From Alteribacter keqinensis (lineage in GTDB: Bacteria > Bacillota > Bacilli > Bacillales > Salisediminibacteriaceae), in NCBI RefSeq assembly GCF_003710255.1, contig NZ_RHIB01000002.1, positions 682,001 to 746,000 of the forward strand: a DNA stretch of 64,000 bases, given 5' to 3'. Position numbers and translations under genes: made by a program. This document shows, piece by piece, positions 17,234 to 29,288 of this stretch; positions within the stretch are counted from its first letter, which is position 1, and each line of letters begins with the position of its first letter. The notes under the pieces are model-generated. The model saw only the letters and a program-made list of their open reading frames with translations, was not told the origin of the DNA and did no database searches.

Positions 17234-18145
17234 ATGAGTAATACTCAATGGATTTATCTGAGTGGCGAATTTGTCAAAAAAGAAGATGCCGTTGTATCGG
17301 TTTACGATCACGGATTTCTTTACGGAGACGGGGTGTTCGAAGGGATTCGCGTTTACAGCGGTAACGTCTTTAAACTCGACGAACACATCCACAGGCTATA
17401 TGATTCCGCTCAGTCCATCATGTTAAATGTTCCATACACAAAGGAGGAGATGGAACAGATTATTGTCGAGACTGTGCGAAGAAATAAATTAGAGAGTGCT
17501 TATATCCGCGTGGTTGTTTCCCGCGGTGCCGGAAACCTCGGACTGGATCCTGCATTTTGCTCACAGCCACGGGTTATCGTCATAGCTGAAGAGCTGGCCC
17601 TCTTTCCTATGGAACTGTATCAAAAAGGACTCAGGGTCGGCAGTGTTGCCAGCCGCCGGAACAGACCGGACGTTTTGAGTCCCCAGGTTAAATCACTTAA
17701 CTATTTAAATAATATCCTCGTAAAACTCGAAGCCAACCAGGCAGGGGTTGACGAGGCCTTAATGTTAAATGATCAGGGATATGTAACCGAAGGCTCTGCC
17801 GATAATATCTTCATCATAAAAAACGGCACCATCTATACACCTCCTGTCTATTTGGGAGCGCTTGAAGGTATTACACGGAACGCCATTATCGATCTGGCAC
17901 GTGAAAAAGGTTACGAGCTGAAGGAATCACCGTTTACAAGACACGATGTCTATGTGGCCGATGAAGTCTTCCTGACGGGTACAGCTGTTGAAGTTATCGC
18001 TGTTGTAGAAGTTGACGGCCGTAAGATTCAGGATGGTAAGCCGGGTAAAGTTACGAACCACTTACTGTCTGAGTTCCGAAAACTCGTCACTCAGGACGGC
18101 GTGAAATGTTACGACCAAGAAGAAAAACAATCACATGTAAGCTAA
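17234..18145 (+). CDS. ilvE: Branched-chain amino acid aminotransferase (copy 2)
   Basis: Class IV PLP aminotransferase for the last step of Leu, Ile and Val synthesis. It carries the same motifs as copy 1: DHGFLYGDGVFEGIRVY, QVKSLNYLNN with the PLP lysine, GYVTEGSADNIF and TGTAVEV. About 303 residues. The central ~110 residues are almost unchanged between copies, while the N-terminal third and C-terminus differ more. AAAGGAGTGG precedes the ATG. It is the first gene of the large biosynthetic operon but is separated from ilvB by a T-box, so it should be transcribed even when tRNA is charged and the downstream genes are attenuated. Confidence 0.94.
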   Translation: MSNTQWIYLSGEFVKKEDAVVSVYDHGFLYGDGVFEGIRVYSGNVFKLDEHIHRLYDSAQSIMLNVPYTKEEMEQIIVETVRRNKLESAYIRVVVSRGAGNLGLDPAFCSQPRVIVIAEELALFPMELYQKGLRVGSVASRRNRPDVLSPQVKSLNYLNNILVKLEANQAGVDEALMLNDQGYVTEGSADNIFIIKNGTIYTPPVYLGALEGITRNAIIDLAREKGYELKESPFTRHDVYVADEVFLTGTAVEVIAVVEVDGRKIQDGKPGKVTNHLLSEFRKLVTQDGVKCYDQEEKQSHVS

Positions 18146-18174
18146 GACAAGCGGCATTTGAAAAATCAATAGTG

Positions 18175-18490
18175 TTAAAAACGTTGAAGGGAATAAAGAA
18201 GCAGATACGTTGCATTTACAGAGAGCCGGGGTTGCTGGAAGCCCGGAAATGCTACCTGCTTCGACATCGTCCCTGAGTGTTAAGCTGAACCCTTTGGCAG
18301 TAGGCTTAATCAGGTAGCATCAAAACTACCTGTTATCAAAAAGGAACTGGTAAGAAGATTCGCCAGCTCTTTGAGGCAGTATTTGCGAAAATGCTGCAAA
18401 TCCGGGTGGTACCGTGAAAAGGAAGTCCTTTTCTCCCCGTTAAACCGCATACGTGTGGTTTAGCGCGAGAGGAAGGGACTTTTTCAGTTT
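18175..18490 (+). promoter_or_regulatory. T-box leader before ilvB, probable Ile specifier
   Basis: The T-box sequence GGGTGGTACCGTG is at 18404-18416. Stem I can be drawn: GGGA (18189-18192) with TCCC (18270-18273) below and GAAGCAG (18198-18204) with CTGCTTC (18256-18262) above the specifier loop. The 3' side of that loop is GACATCG, placing ATC (18266-18268, Ile) at the specifier position followed by a purine. AGAGAG and a GTTGCTGG apical loop are the conserved upper elements. A terminator hairpin ending AGAGGAAGGGACTTTTT closes at ~18485. Uncharged tRNA-Ile should permit read-through into ilvB. It starts ~30 bases after the ilvE2 stop codon with no clear promoter of its own. Confidence 0.9.
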
Positions 18491-18568
18491 TAAACTCGAA
18501 AGTTTCGTTCCACGGGAACGTTGCACAAATAATTACCTGATAATTCTGATTACAGGAGGGATAGAAAC

Positions 18569-20290
18569 GTGAATTTAGATGCAAAGGCAGGCCGTGAAGC
18601 GGTTGTTCAGACGAAAACCGGAGCAGACCTTCTCATCCAGACATTGGTTGAGGAAAAGGTGGACACGATTTTTGGATACCCGGGAGGTGCGGTATTACCG
18701 ATTTATGATGCCATTTACAGAGCCGAGGATGAGTTCTCCCATATCCTCACGCGGCACGAACAAGGTGCTATTCATGCAGCTGAAGGGTACGCAAGAGTAT
18801 CCGGAAAGCCGGGCGTTGTGATTGCCACATCAGGACCTGGCGCTACCAACTTAATCACCGGAATTGCAGATGCCATGATGGACTCCCTCCCTCTCGTCGT
18901 CTTCACCGGTCAGGTTGCCAGAACAGTTGTTGGAACGGACGCTTTTCAGGAAGCGGACGTGATGGGAATTACAACTCCGATCACAAAACAGAACTACCAG
19001 GTTCAAGATGTACGGGATCTGCCAAGAATCGTGAAAGAGGCTTTTCACATAGCCAGTACCGGCAGACCGGGACCTGTTGTAGTGGATGTGCCTAAAGATA
19101 TCAGCGCAAACATGTGTGATGACCATTATGATGCATCTTTTTACCTTCCCGGCTACCAGCCGACAATAAAGCCGAATCCGCTGCAGGTTAAAAAACTGGC
19201 TGACGCCCTTGCACAATCAAAAAAGCCAGTCATATTAGCCGGTGCAGGTGTCATACACGGAAAAGCTTCACAGGAACTGAGAGCTTTTGCAGAGCACCAT
19301 TCCCTTCCTGTGACAACTACCCTTCTCGGGCTCGGGTGCTTCCCGGGGAAAAGTCCACTGTCACTTGGGATGGCGGGAATGCACGGAACCTATACAGCAA
19401 ACATGGCCCTGTATGAATGTGATCTTCTTATCAATGTAGGTGCTAGGTTTGACGACAGATTAACAGGAAACCTTAAGCATTTTGCTCCGAATGCCACGGT
19501 CGCTCATATCGACATTGACCCGGCTGAAATCGGTAAAAACGTCACCACTCATATTCCGATTGTTTCGGATGCAAAAGAAGCACTGGCTGAACTGAACCGT
19601 CAGGCAGCAAAGCATCCAAATCATACAGAGTGGATGGAAAAACTGAACAACAACAAAAAAAGCTATCCTCTCTGGTACAACAAACCGGACCAGGAAATGT
19701 GTCCCCAGTGGCTGATGGAAAAGGTTCACGAGATGACAAACGGCGAAGCGATTGTTACTACGGACGTTGGACAGCATCAGATGTGGGCAGCTCAATATTA
19801 TTCCTTTAATGAGCCAAACCGGTGGGTAACATCAGGAGGCCTTGGCACAATGGGCTTCGGCTTCCCTGCCGCAATCGGCGCCCAGCTTGCGAAACCGGAC
19901 CGGACAGTCGTTGCCATTGTCGGTGACGGCGGCTTTCAGATGACGATGCAGGAGCTGAGCGTGCTTCAGGAGCGGGGGCTTCCGGTTAAGGTCATCATCG
20001 TTAACAACGAAGCACTCGGCATGGTACGCCAATGGCAGGAAGCCTTCTATGATAAACGCTACTCAGAATCCCTGCTTGGATGCCAGCCTGATTTTGTAAA
20101 ACTGGCCGAAAGCTATTACCTGAAAGCAATGAAAGTCGACAGCCAGAAAGAGCTCGTTCAAGTACTCCCTGAAGTGTTTGCTTACGACGGGCCGGTCGTT
20201 CTAGACGCCAGAGTACTCCAGGCTGAGAACGTCTACCCGATGATCGCACCAGGCAAAGGCCTCCACGAAATGATAGGGGTGAGACCATGA
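18569..20290 (+). CDS. ilvB: Acetolactate synthase, large (catalytic) subunit
   Basis: TPP-, FAD- and Mg-dependent enzyme making 2-acetolactate or 2-aceto-2-hydroxybutyrate, the first shared step of Val/Leu/Ile synthesis. The catalytic Glu lies in [15 protein letters not shown] near residue 57. The central domain has [20 protein letters not shown], and the TPP site runs from [15 protein letters not shown] to VNNE near residues 443-472. 573 residues, normal for the biosynthetic enzyme. The start is GTG after ACAGGAGGG. It overlaps ilvN by four bases, typical of the catalytic-regulatory subunit pair. Confidence 0.96.
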   Translation: MNLDAKAGREAVVQTKTGADLLIQTLVEEKVDTIFGYPGGAVLPIYDAIYRAEDEFSHILTRHEQGAIHAAEGYARVSGKPGVVIATSGPGATNLITGIADAMMDSLPLVVFTGQVARTVVGTDAFQEADVMGITTPITKQNYQVQDVRDLPRIVKEAFHIASTGRPGPVVVDVPKDISANMCDDHYDASFYLPGYQPTIKPNPLQVKKLADALAQSKKPVILAGAGVIHGKASQELRAFAEHHSLPVTTTLLGLGCFPGKSPLSLGMAGMHGTYTANMALYECDLLINVGARFDDRLTGNLKHFAPNATVAHIDIDPAEIGKNVTTHIPIVSDAKEALAELNRQAAKHPNHTEWMEKLNNNKKSYPLWYNKPDQEMCPQWLMEKVHEMTNGEAIVTTDVGQHQMWAAQYYSFNEPNRWVTSGGLGTMGFGFPAAIGAQLAKPDRTVVAIVGDGGFQMTMQELSVLQERGLPVKVIIVNNEALGMVRQWQEAFYDKRYSESLLGCQPDFVKLAESYYLKAMKVDSQKELVQVLPEVFAYDGPVVLDARVLQAENVYPMIAPGKGLHEMIGVRP

Positions 20291-20811
20291 AACGAATTAT
20301 TACTGCACTCGTCCAGGATCGAAGTGGCGTTCTTAACCGTCTCACAGGACTGATGCAGCGAAGACAGTTCAATATCGAAAGCATATCTGTCGGCAAAACA
20401 GAAACAGAAGGAATCTCCAAAATGACCTTTGTCGTTGAAATTGCCGACTCCCAGAAGCTTGAACAGCTTACAAAACAGCTTCACAAGCAAATTGACGTGT
20501 TGAAAGTATCTGATATAACAGATAAAGCGATCGTGGCCCGGGAACTTGCCCTTATTAAAGTGGTAAGTAACGGACATCTCATAAACGAGATGAAAGGGAT
20601 TATTGAACCGTTCAGAGCATCCATTATCGATGTCAGTAAAGACAGCCTTTCCATCCAGGTGACAGGAAAGCCGGATAAAATCGAGGCACTGATTGACCTC
20701 CTCCGCCCTTACGGAATCAAGGAGATTGCAAGAACCGGAATGACCGCCTTCCTCCGGGGCCAGCAGCCCCAGGTGGCAGAACTCAACTCCTACTCTGCAA
20801 TGATGAAATAA
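20287..20811 (+). CDS. ilvN: Acetolactate synthase, small (regulatory) subunit
   Basis: Regulatory subunit with an N-terminal ACT domain ([29 protein letters not shown], residues ~6-34) that binds valine for feedback inhibition, followed by the C-terminal ALS small-subunit domain. 174 residues, normal. ATGA overlap with ilvB indicates translational coupling and equal synthesis. The gene is also called ilvH. Confidence 0.95.
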   Translation: MKRIITALVQDRSGVLNRLTGLMQRRQFNIESISVGKTETEGISKMTFVVEIADSQKLEQLTKQLHKQIDVLKVSDITDKAIVARELALIKVVSNGHLINEMKGIIEPFRASIIDVSKDSLSIQVTGKPDKIEALIDLLRPYGIKEIARTGMTAFLRGQQPQVAELNSYSAMMK

Positions 20812-20857
20812 AAGAGATTAAAAGAGATGATTTCGTCTGGATGTTGGAGTTGAAACG

Positions 20858-20908
20858 ATGAATCAACATTCATATTTAACAGAGCAAAAAAAGCTGAGCA
20901 GAGATTAG
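20858..20908 (+). CDS. Possible 16-residue peptide between ilvN and ilvC
   Basis: In the 141-base gap an ATG preceded by TTGGAGTTGAAACG opens a 16-codon frame (MNQHSYLTEQKKLSRD). The ribosome site is acceptable, but I know no such family and the frame may be chance. It is not enriched in branched-chain residues, so an attenuating leader-peptide role is not supported. Confidence 0.15.
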   Translation: MNQHSYLTEQKKLSRD

Positions 20909-20946
20909 AAGAGACCAAACCAAACAACCCAAATTTGAAAGGATGA

Positions 20947-23524
<2,578 letters not shown>

Positions 23525-23539
23525 AAGGAGGAAACTGCA

Positions 23540-24646
23540 ATGACAAAAAACATCGTACTTTTACCCGGTGACGGGATCGGGCAGGAAGTCATTCAAGCGG
23601 CAAAAGCTGTCCTGGATACTGTCAGTGAAGAATATGGTCATTCGTTTTCCTATCAGACTGAATCGATTGGAGGCAGTGCCGTGGATGAACATGGCACTCC
23701 CCTCCCCGATCAGACTGTTGAAGCGTGCAAAAAAGCCGATGCTGTCCTTTTAGGCGCTGTTGGAGGTCCGAAATGGGATACGTATCCCTCCCACCTCCGT
23801 CCCGAAAAAGGCCTTCTCGGTATCCGGAAAGCACTTGGTCTTTTTGCCAACCTGCGGCCGGTTAAAGGGTTTGAAAAGCTCCTCCACGCTTCTCCATTAA
23901 AAGAAGAAGTCGTAAAAGACAGCGACCTGCTAATCGTTAGGGAATTGACCGGAGGCCTTTACTTCGGCACCCCGAGTGAAAGGCAGAATAACGGTCAATC
24001 CGTTGTAGATACGCTGTCCTATACCCGTCATGAAATTGAACGTATCGTTGATAAGGCGTTTGAAAGTGCACAGCTCCGCCGTAATCGGCTCACATCGGTT
24101 GATAAAGCAAACGTTCTTGAATCGAGTAAGCTGTGGCGTGAAGTGGTAGAAGAGAAAAAAGCCCAGTACCCGGATGTTGAGGTAGAACACCTTCTCGTTG
24201 ATGCCGCAGCCATGAAGCTGATCACGAACCCTTCCCAGTTTGACGTTATCGTAACGGAAAACATGTTCGGGGACATTTTAAGTGATGAGGCCTCGGTTCT
24301 TACAGGATCTCTTGGAATGCTCCCTTCGGCAAGCGTCCGCGAAGACGGTGTAGGGCTTTATGAACCGGTGCACGGGTCAGCCCCTGATATTGCCGGTCAA
24401 GGGATTGCAAATCCCCTGGCAATGATTTTATCCACTGCTCTCATGCTCCGCCATTCATTCGGCCTCGATCATGAGGCACAGATTATTGAAAATGCCGTTA
24501 AAGAAGCTCTTGACCGCGGCTATCATACAGCTGACCTTCAAGTACATGGCGGTCAGAAGCTCAGAACAAAAGAAATGACCGAAAAAGTAGTCGAATATAT
24601 CAAATCAGAAAGCACATCTAATTGCATCATGAGTTGCTACGCATAA
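23540..24646 (+). CDS. leuB: 3-isopropylmalate dehydrogenase
   Basis: NAD-dependent oxidative decarboxylase producing 2-oxoisocaproate. GDGIGQEV at the N-terminus, VRELTGGLYFG near residue 135 with the catalytic Tyr, and NMFGDILSDEASVLTGSLGMLPS near residue 240 with the metal-binding Asp residues are all present. 368 residues. AAAAGGAGG precedes the ATG 15 bases after leuA. A 386-base gap with a dispersed repeat separates it from leuC. Confidence 0.95.
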   Translation: MTKNIVLLPGDGIGQEVIQAAKAVLDTVSEEYGHSFSYQTESIGGSAVDEHGTPLPDQTVEACKKADAVLLGAVGGPKWDTYPSHLRPEKGLLGIRKALGLFANLRPVKGFEKLLHASPLKEEVVKDSDLLIVRELTGGLYFGTPSERQNNGQSVVDTLSYTRHEIERIVDKAFESAQLRRNRLTSVDKANVLESSKLWREVVEEKKAQYPDVEVEHLLVDAAAMKLITNPSQFDVIVTENMFGDILSDEASVLTGSLGMLPSASVREDGVGLYEPVHGSAPDIAGQGIANPLAMILSTALMLRHSFGLDHEAQIIENAVKEALDRGYHTADLQVHGGQKLRTKEMTEKVVEYIKSESTSNCIMSCYA

Positions 24647-25032
24647 GGAATTTTGGAGGGACCGGGTGTCACCCCCTCCCCCCTTCCCTTCTCATAACTA
24701 AAGGCTGTTTTCGAAGTTATAGGTCATTTTATTAAAAAAGGAAGAAGCCGAAGCATCCGAGACTCTTTCTCTTTCAGGTTTAGGCCTCAGAATGAGACCT
24801 CGAAGCAGGAAGGTAAACGTCCACTTGTTTAAAAAAGCGTTGATTGGAGCGATTGCGCGACACTCCTGCGGGAAAAGCGAGTTCCGGGGAGACCCCGAAG
24901 ACGCAAATCCAAAGCGTCGAGGATCGAGCCGCCCGCGGAAAGGGAGCGCAAAGGAGCGGAAATCAACAACTGGCTGAAAAATATACACGAAAACACCTTT
25001 ACGCAAAAGTCAAAAATCAAGGAGTTGATACA
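24647..25032. repeat. leuB-leuC gap holding a GC-rich dispersed repeat
   Basis: The stretch 24853-24976 (GCGCGACACTCCTGCGGG to AGCGGAAATCAACAAC) is the CTCCTGCGGGAAAAGCGAG / CCCGCGGAAAG... type of repeat scattered through many Bacillaceae genomes. It shares CTCCTGCG and the cgGAAA-G-GAGCG signature with the elements at 28196 and 51144, but is otherwise a different subtype. It keeps a frame open in phase with leuC from 24844; the ribosome site at 25022 shows that leuC starts later. Confidence 0.55.
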
Positions 25033-26454
25033 ATGACCAGACCAAAAACCATTGTCGAGAAAATCTGGGAACAGCACCAGGTTCATCAGGAAGAAGGAAA
25101 GCCTGACCTTCTCTACATCGACCTTCACCTCATCCATGAAGTCACTTCTCCACAGGCGTTTGAGGGCCTCAGGATGAAAGGACGCACCGTACGCCGTCCC
25201 GACCGGACCTACGCTACGATGGACCATAACGTCCCTACCATTAATCAGCTCGTAGTGAATGATCCTGTTTCAAAAAAGCAAATGGAAACATTGAAGCACA
25301 ATTGTGACGAGTTTGGTATCCGGCTTGCGGACATTACCCACCCTGACCAAGGGATCGTTCACGTAATCGGACCTGAGCTTGGCCTTACACAGCCTGGCAT
25401 GACCATTGTGTGCGGTGACAGCCATACATCTACCCACGGAGCCTTTGGTGCCCTCGCATTCGGTATCGGTACCAGTGAAGTCGAGCACGTCCTGGCTACA
25501 CAAACACTCTGGCAGGCCCCTCCAAAGACGCTGAACGTTAAAGTAAACGGAAAGCTTGGCACAGGGGTAACTGCAAAAGATCTTATCCTTGCCATTATCG
25601 GAAAATACGGTGTTCGTTTTGGCACCGGTTATGTGATTGAATACACAGGTGAAGCGATCCGGAACCTTACGATGGAAGAACGGATGACCGTCTGTAACAT
25701 GAGTATTGAAGCAGGCGCCCGTGCCGGTTTAATCACTCCTGACGAAACGACATTTGAGTATTTGAAAGGCCGCCGTCATGTACCAAAGGATGAGGCTTTT
25801 GACGAAGCTGTAGAGAATTGGAAGACTCTTGCTACAGACGATGGAGCCAAGTACGATGCTACTGTAGAAATCGACGCAGAAAAAGTTGAGCCTCAGGTGA
25901 CCTGGGGTACAAACCCCGGCATGTGTATACCGGTCAGTGCCAATGTTCCTGACCCTGAAGCTTGTGAAAAAAGCGGAGAAAAAGATGAGATCAGCCGTGC
26001 TCTTACGTACATGGGTCTTGAAGCAAATGAACCGATATCCTCTGTTACGGTGGACCACGTGTTTATCGGATCGTGTACAAACTCCAGGCTTGGTGACTTA
26101 CGTAAAGCTGCCGGGGTCGTTAGAGGGAAAAAAGTGAAGCCATCTGTTACAGCACTTGTCGTACCTGGTTCAAAAAGCGTGAAAGCCGCAGCTGAAAAAG
26201 AAGGGCTCGACGTCATTTTTAAACAAGCAGGTTTTGAATGGCGGGAAGCAGGATGCAGTATGTGTCTCGCGATGAACGATGATGTCATCCCTCCTGGCGA
26301 GCGATGTGCCTCTACATCAAACCGAAACTTCGAGGGCAGACAGGGAAATGGGGCAAGAACCCACCTTGTAAGTCCGGAGATGGCCGCTGCTGCTGCCATT
26401 GAGGGACGCTTTGTAGATGTACGAACACTTACGAGCGAGCCCGTATCATCTTAA
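25033..26454 (+). CDS. leuC: 3-isopropylmalate dehydratase, large subunit
   Basis: Aconitase-family subunit carrying the 4Fe-4S cluster for isomerising 2- to 3-isopropylmalate. Cluster-binding cysteines are visible in [17 protein letters not shown] near residue 347 and in the pair within [10 protein letters not shown] near residue 410. The N-terminal domain shows [28 protein letters not shown]. 473 residues. The ATG at 25033 follows AAGGAGTTGATACA. It works as a heterodimer with LeuD, encoded 14 bases downstream. Confidence 0.95.
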   Translation: MTRPKTIVEKIWEQHQVHQEEGKPDLLYIDLHLIHEVTSPQAFEGLRMKGRTVRRPDRTYATMDHNVPTINQLVVNDPVSKKQMETLKHNCDEFGIRLADITHPDQGIVHVIGPELGLTQPGMTIVCGDSHTSTHGAFGALAFGIGTSEVEHVLATQTLWQAPPKTLNVKVNGKLGTGVTAKDLILAIIGKYGVRFGTGYVIEYTGEAIRNLTMEERMTVCNMSIEAGARAGLITPDETTFEYLKGRRHVPKDEAFDEAVENWKTLATDDGAKYDATVEIDAEKVEPQVTWGTNPGMCIPVSANVPDPEACEKSGEKDEISRALTYMGLEANEPISSVTVDHVFIGSCTNSRLGDLRKAAGVVRGKKVKPSVTALVVPGSKSVKAAAEKEGLDVIFKQAGFEWREAGCSMCLAMNDDVIPPGERCASTSNRNFEGRQGNGARTHLVSPEMAAAAAIEGRFVDVRTLTSEPVSS

Positions 26455-26468
26455 GGAGGTAACACACA

Positions 26469-27050
26469 ATGGAACCGATTCGTATACACACAGGCGTTGT
26501 GACCCCTCTAAACCGGGCCAACGTAGATACAGACCAGATTATTCCAAAACAGTTTTTAAAACGAATTGAGCGTCAGGGCTTCGGCCAGTTTCTTTTTTAT
26601 CACTGGCGTTTTGACGATGATGGTAATCCCCGGCCGGATTTTATATTAAATAACCCAAAGTATGATGGTTCAAGTATTTTGGCGGCCGGTGAAAATTTTG
26701 GCTGCGGCTCTTCCCGTGAGCATGCACCATGGGCGCTTGAGGACTATGGTTTTAAAGTAGTCATTGCCTCAAGCTTTGCCGATATCTTTTACAACAACTG
26801 TGTAAAGAACGGCATCTTACCGGTTCAGCTCACGGAAGACGAAGTCCAGGAGGTGTTAAAGAAAGCTGAAAATCATACGTGTTCCATTACTGTAGACCTT
26901 GGGAAGCAGATCGTTCGTGATGACGACGGCTTTGAAGCAGGCTTCTCCATCCCCGGCTATCATAAAGAAATGCTGTTAAATGGCTGGGACGATATCTCGA
27001 TTACGTTAACACTTGAAGAAAAAATCACACAATTTGAACAAGGAGCGTGA
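26469..27050 (+). CDS. leuD: 3-isopropylmalate dehydratase, small subunit
   Basis: Swivel-domain subunit of isopropylmalate isomerase, 193 residues. NRANVDTDQIIPKQFLKRI near the start and NFGCGSSREHAPWAL near residue 80 are the family signatures that complete the active site with LeuC. AAGGAGG precedes the ATG. Its 3' end lies within the first codons of the open frame of ilvA. Confidence 0.95.
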   Translation: MEPIRIHTGVVTPLNRANVDTDQIIPKQFLKRIERQGFGQFLFYHWRFDDDGNPRPDFILNNPKYDGSSILAAGENFGCGSSREHAPWALEDYGFKVVIASSFADIFYNNCVKNGILPVQLTEDEVQEVLKKAENHTCSITVDLGKQIVRDDDGFEAGFSIPGYHKEMLLNGWDDISITLTLEEKITQFEQGA

Positions 27051-28047
27051 AGACGTTGGGAATTGCTTAACAGGACAAAAGGTGATTGAGGCGCACAAGT
27101 ACGTGAAAGAGAATGTACACCGTACGCCACTCACCACATCCAATACCATGAATAAAATGACCGGAAAAAGCGTGTACCTGAAGATGGAAAACCAGCAGAA
27201 AACAGGCGCATTTAAATTACGGGGAGCATGCTATAAACTCTCCCGTCTCACTGATGCAGAGTGCAGAAGAGGTGTGATTGCCGCGTCAGCAGGAAATCAT
27301 GCCCAGGGCGTTGCTCTTGCCGCTGCGAAAAGAGGCGTTCAGGCAACGATCTTTATGCCGGAGAAAACCCCTAATGCCAAAGTTCTTGCTACACAAAATT
27401 ACGGAGCAAAGACTGTTCTGACTGGTGAATCGTTTCAGGAAGCTTACGAAGCTGCTTGTAAAGAGCAGGCACGAACGAAAGCAACATTCGTTCACCCCTT
27501 TGATGATGCCGATGTTATGGCCGGCCAGGGAACGATTGCTCTTGAGATGCTGGAAGACCAGCCGCATCTTGATACCATCATCGTCCCGATCGGCGGCGGC
27601 GGTCTTATCTCTGGAATTGCGGTTGCTGCCAAACACATCAAGCCTGATATTCGTATTGTAGGTGTTCAGGCACGGGCCGCAAGCGCTGCCTACAATCAGT
27701 TTCACAAGCAGGGACCAAAAGTTTTAACGACGGTTTCAACGATTGCTGAAGGAATCGCTGTTAAAAAAACGGGTGCTAATACGCTCCCGGTCATTCATGA
27801 GTATGTGGATGATATCGTCACTGTGTCAGAAAACGATCTTGCAACTGCCATGATGTATATGCTTGAGAGAAAGAAAACCCTCGTAGAGGGAGCGGGAGCT
27901 GCAGCAATTGCTGCCCTTCTCGTTCACGGGGCGAAACTTTCATCCCAACATTGTGGTGTCGTCGTGAGCGGCGGCAATGTGGATCTTGCAAAATTACCAG
28001 CTATACAAGCATTGGCGAGGGACAATTTTTTGTCCTGTCTCGCCTGA
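27013..28047 (+). CDS. ilvA: Threonine ammonia-lyase, short form; start uncertain
   Basis: PLP enzyme deaminating threonine to 2-oxobutyrate, the entry to isoleucine. The PLP lysine is in TGAFKLRGACYKL, ASAGNHAQGVALAA is the substrate loop and IGGGGLISG binds the phosphate. The protein stops after ~335 residues, so it lacks the C-terminal ACT-like regulatory domain of classical IlvA, as in TdcB and many Bacillota enzymes. Start is unclear: in-frame TTG codons at 27013 and 27034 lie inside leuD with poor ribosome sites. The good AAGGAG at 27040 instead faces a TTG at 27056 in another frame that stops after four codons. A one-base deletion near 27067 would explain this. A terminator follows. 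Confidence 0.85.
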   Translation: MKKKSHNLNKEREDVGNCLTGQKVIEAHKYVKENVHRTPLTTSNTMNKMTGKSVYLKMENQQKTGAFKLRGACYKLSRLTDAECRRGVIAASAGNHAQGVALAAAKRGVQATIFMPEKTPNAKVLATQNYGAKTVLTGESFQEAYEAACKEQARTKATFVHPFDDADVMAGQGTIALEMLEDQPHLDTIIVPIGGGGLISGIAVAAKHIKPDIRIVGVQARAASAAYNQFHKQGPKVLTTVSTIAEGIAVKKTGANTLPVIHEYVDDIVTVSENDLATAMMYMLERKKTLVEGAGAAAIAALLVHGAKLSSQHCGVVVSGGNVDLAKLPAIQALARDNFLSCLA

Positions 28048-28061
28048 TGCCCGCTCAACTC

Positions 28062-28094
28062 AATCCGTCACTGTAAAAGTGGCGGATTTTTTTT
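28062..28094 (+). terminator. Terminator of the ilv-leu operon
   Basis: AATCCGTCAC pairs with GTGGCGGATT across TGTAAAA (one G-U pair), followed by eight T. It ends the ilvE2-to-ilvA transcription unit. Confidence 0.85.
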
Positions 28095-28195
28095 GCCGTA
28101 AAAACCGGATATTTATTTAAATGATTCTTTCGCAGGGACATCTTCCACTCACTGTTTTTGCATAGTTCACTTCAATCATTGTACAGAAAATGAAG

Positions 28196-28370
28196 ATGAA
28201 GCCTATGTGCCCTTCGCTTTCCGTGGCGGTGCCGGCAAGCCTGGAGAAATCACCATGCTTCTTCCTCTTCCGGTTACGCTTCGCAGCTATCTGCGTCGAA
28301 GCAACTCGAAGCTCATTCGAGATGTAAATGCTCGTCACTGCCGCAGGAGTCTCAGGCACTTCGGCTTCAT
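28196..28370. repeat. Dispersed palindromic repeat, copy in minus orientation
   Basis: Imperfect ends ATGAAGCCTATGTGCC (28196-28211) and GGCACTTCGGCTTCAT (28355-28370) are inverted repeats (13 of 16). Inside, read on the minus strand, it shares a 24-base block (28330-28353; 22 of 24 identical), the block GAGTTGCTTCGACGCA (28292-28307; identical) and TGCCGGCACC with the element at 51144-51429. The rest of the 28095-28673 gap shows no gene. Confidence 0.6.
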
Positions 28371-28673
28371 TACCTTTATCAGTAAAAGCAGCAATCTTTA
28401 CGAAAACAGACACCCATGCTAATTATTCACAACATGGTGTATGAAAATAGGCATGCGGTCTTTTTGGTAAGGTTATCCTTATCCTCTGGTTATCAACGAA
28501 GCTTAGAACATCGATAAGAGGTTTAGAATGCCCCAAAATTGTCTTTTCAGGGTATCCAAAGTAAAGAGCATGCAGGAAGTTTCTCTACTACTGCAGCACT
28601 CATTTTTGAAGCAGGAATTTCCATGGTTTTATGGAATCTGTATAAAAACTACTGAAATTCCGGAGGTATTTAT

Positions 28674-29141
28674 ATGAAAGACCAGACGCTGTCCGTCCAC
28701 GACTGGCATAAAAAGCAAGCCGTACACAACTTTAATGCCACTTGGGACCTGATTGAAAAGAACGAGCGGACAACGGCAGATGATTTACTGATGATCCATA
28801 CCGCACACGCTTCCCGTTTTCACTGGGGTGAGATTGGAACTCCTGTTGAGTTTGCCCGGGGAGAATGGCAGATTTCAAGGGTTTACGCTCTGACAGGGAT
28901 GGCAGAAAGTGCCGTCTATCACGCTAAGCACTGTCTTGAGATCTGTACAGACAATCAGATTGGAGGTTTTGATCTGGCCTTTGCCTATGAAGCGCTGGCA
29001 CGGGCATATTATGCTTGCAATAATCGCAGGAAATGTAACTATTACTTTGAAAAAGCAAAGGAAGCGGCAGATCACATCGAAAAAATGGAGGACCGGGACT
29101 ATTTCCTTTTAGAGCTCGATTCAGTCAACAGCCAGGACTAA
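28674..29141 (+). CDS. Hypothetical helical (TPR-like) protein
   Basis: A 155-residue protein with no membrane segment. The pattern GEWQISRVYALTGMAESAVYHAKHCLEIC and FDLAFAYEALARAYYACNNRRKCNYYFEKAKEAA resembles two tetratricopeptide-type helical hairpins. I recognise it only as a conserved hypothetical of Bacillaceae; no catalytic motif is visible. GGAGGTA precedes the ATG. It stands alone between a repeat and a convergent gene. Confidence 0.7.
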   Translation: MKDQTLSVHDWHKKQAVHNFNATWDLIEKNERTTADDLLMIHTAHASRFHWGEIGTPVEFARGEWQISRVYALTGMAESAVYHAKHCLEICTDNQIGGFDLAFAYEALARAYYACNNRRKCNYYFEKAKEAADHIEKMEDRDYFLLELDSVNSQD

Positions 29142-29250
29142 AAATAGTGGTGCGGCGGACCAGCTCCTGCCGTGTCACTTTTTTTGCTTTTTATGCGATT
29201 ACCACTCCACCCCCTCCCTCTTTACTCTTTTCATTTTTTTCGACTCATTC

Positions 29251-29283
29251 AAAAAAAGCTGCCTGCTTAAAAACAGACAGCTT
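29251..29283 (-). terminator. Terminator of the DsbA-like gene
   Basis: On the minus strand GCTGTCTGTT pairs with AAGCAGGCAGC and runs into seven T, directly after the stop codon. Confidence 0.75.
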
Positions 29284-29288
29284 CAGGT

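Noticed and set aside
24664-24730. GGTGTCACCCCC near the end of leuB as another REP half element
   Set aside because: Only short stretches resemble the elements at 4597 and 6483 and no palindromic partner follows.
24844-25032. An N-terminal extension of LeuC
   Set aside because: The frame is open only because it crosses the GC-rich repeat; AAGGAG and a normal LeuC N-terminus place the start at 25033.
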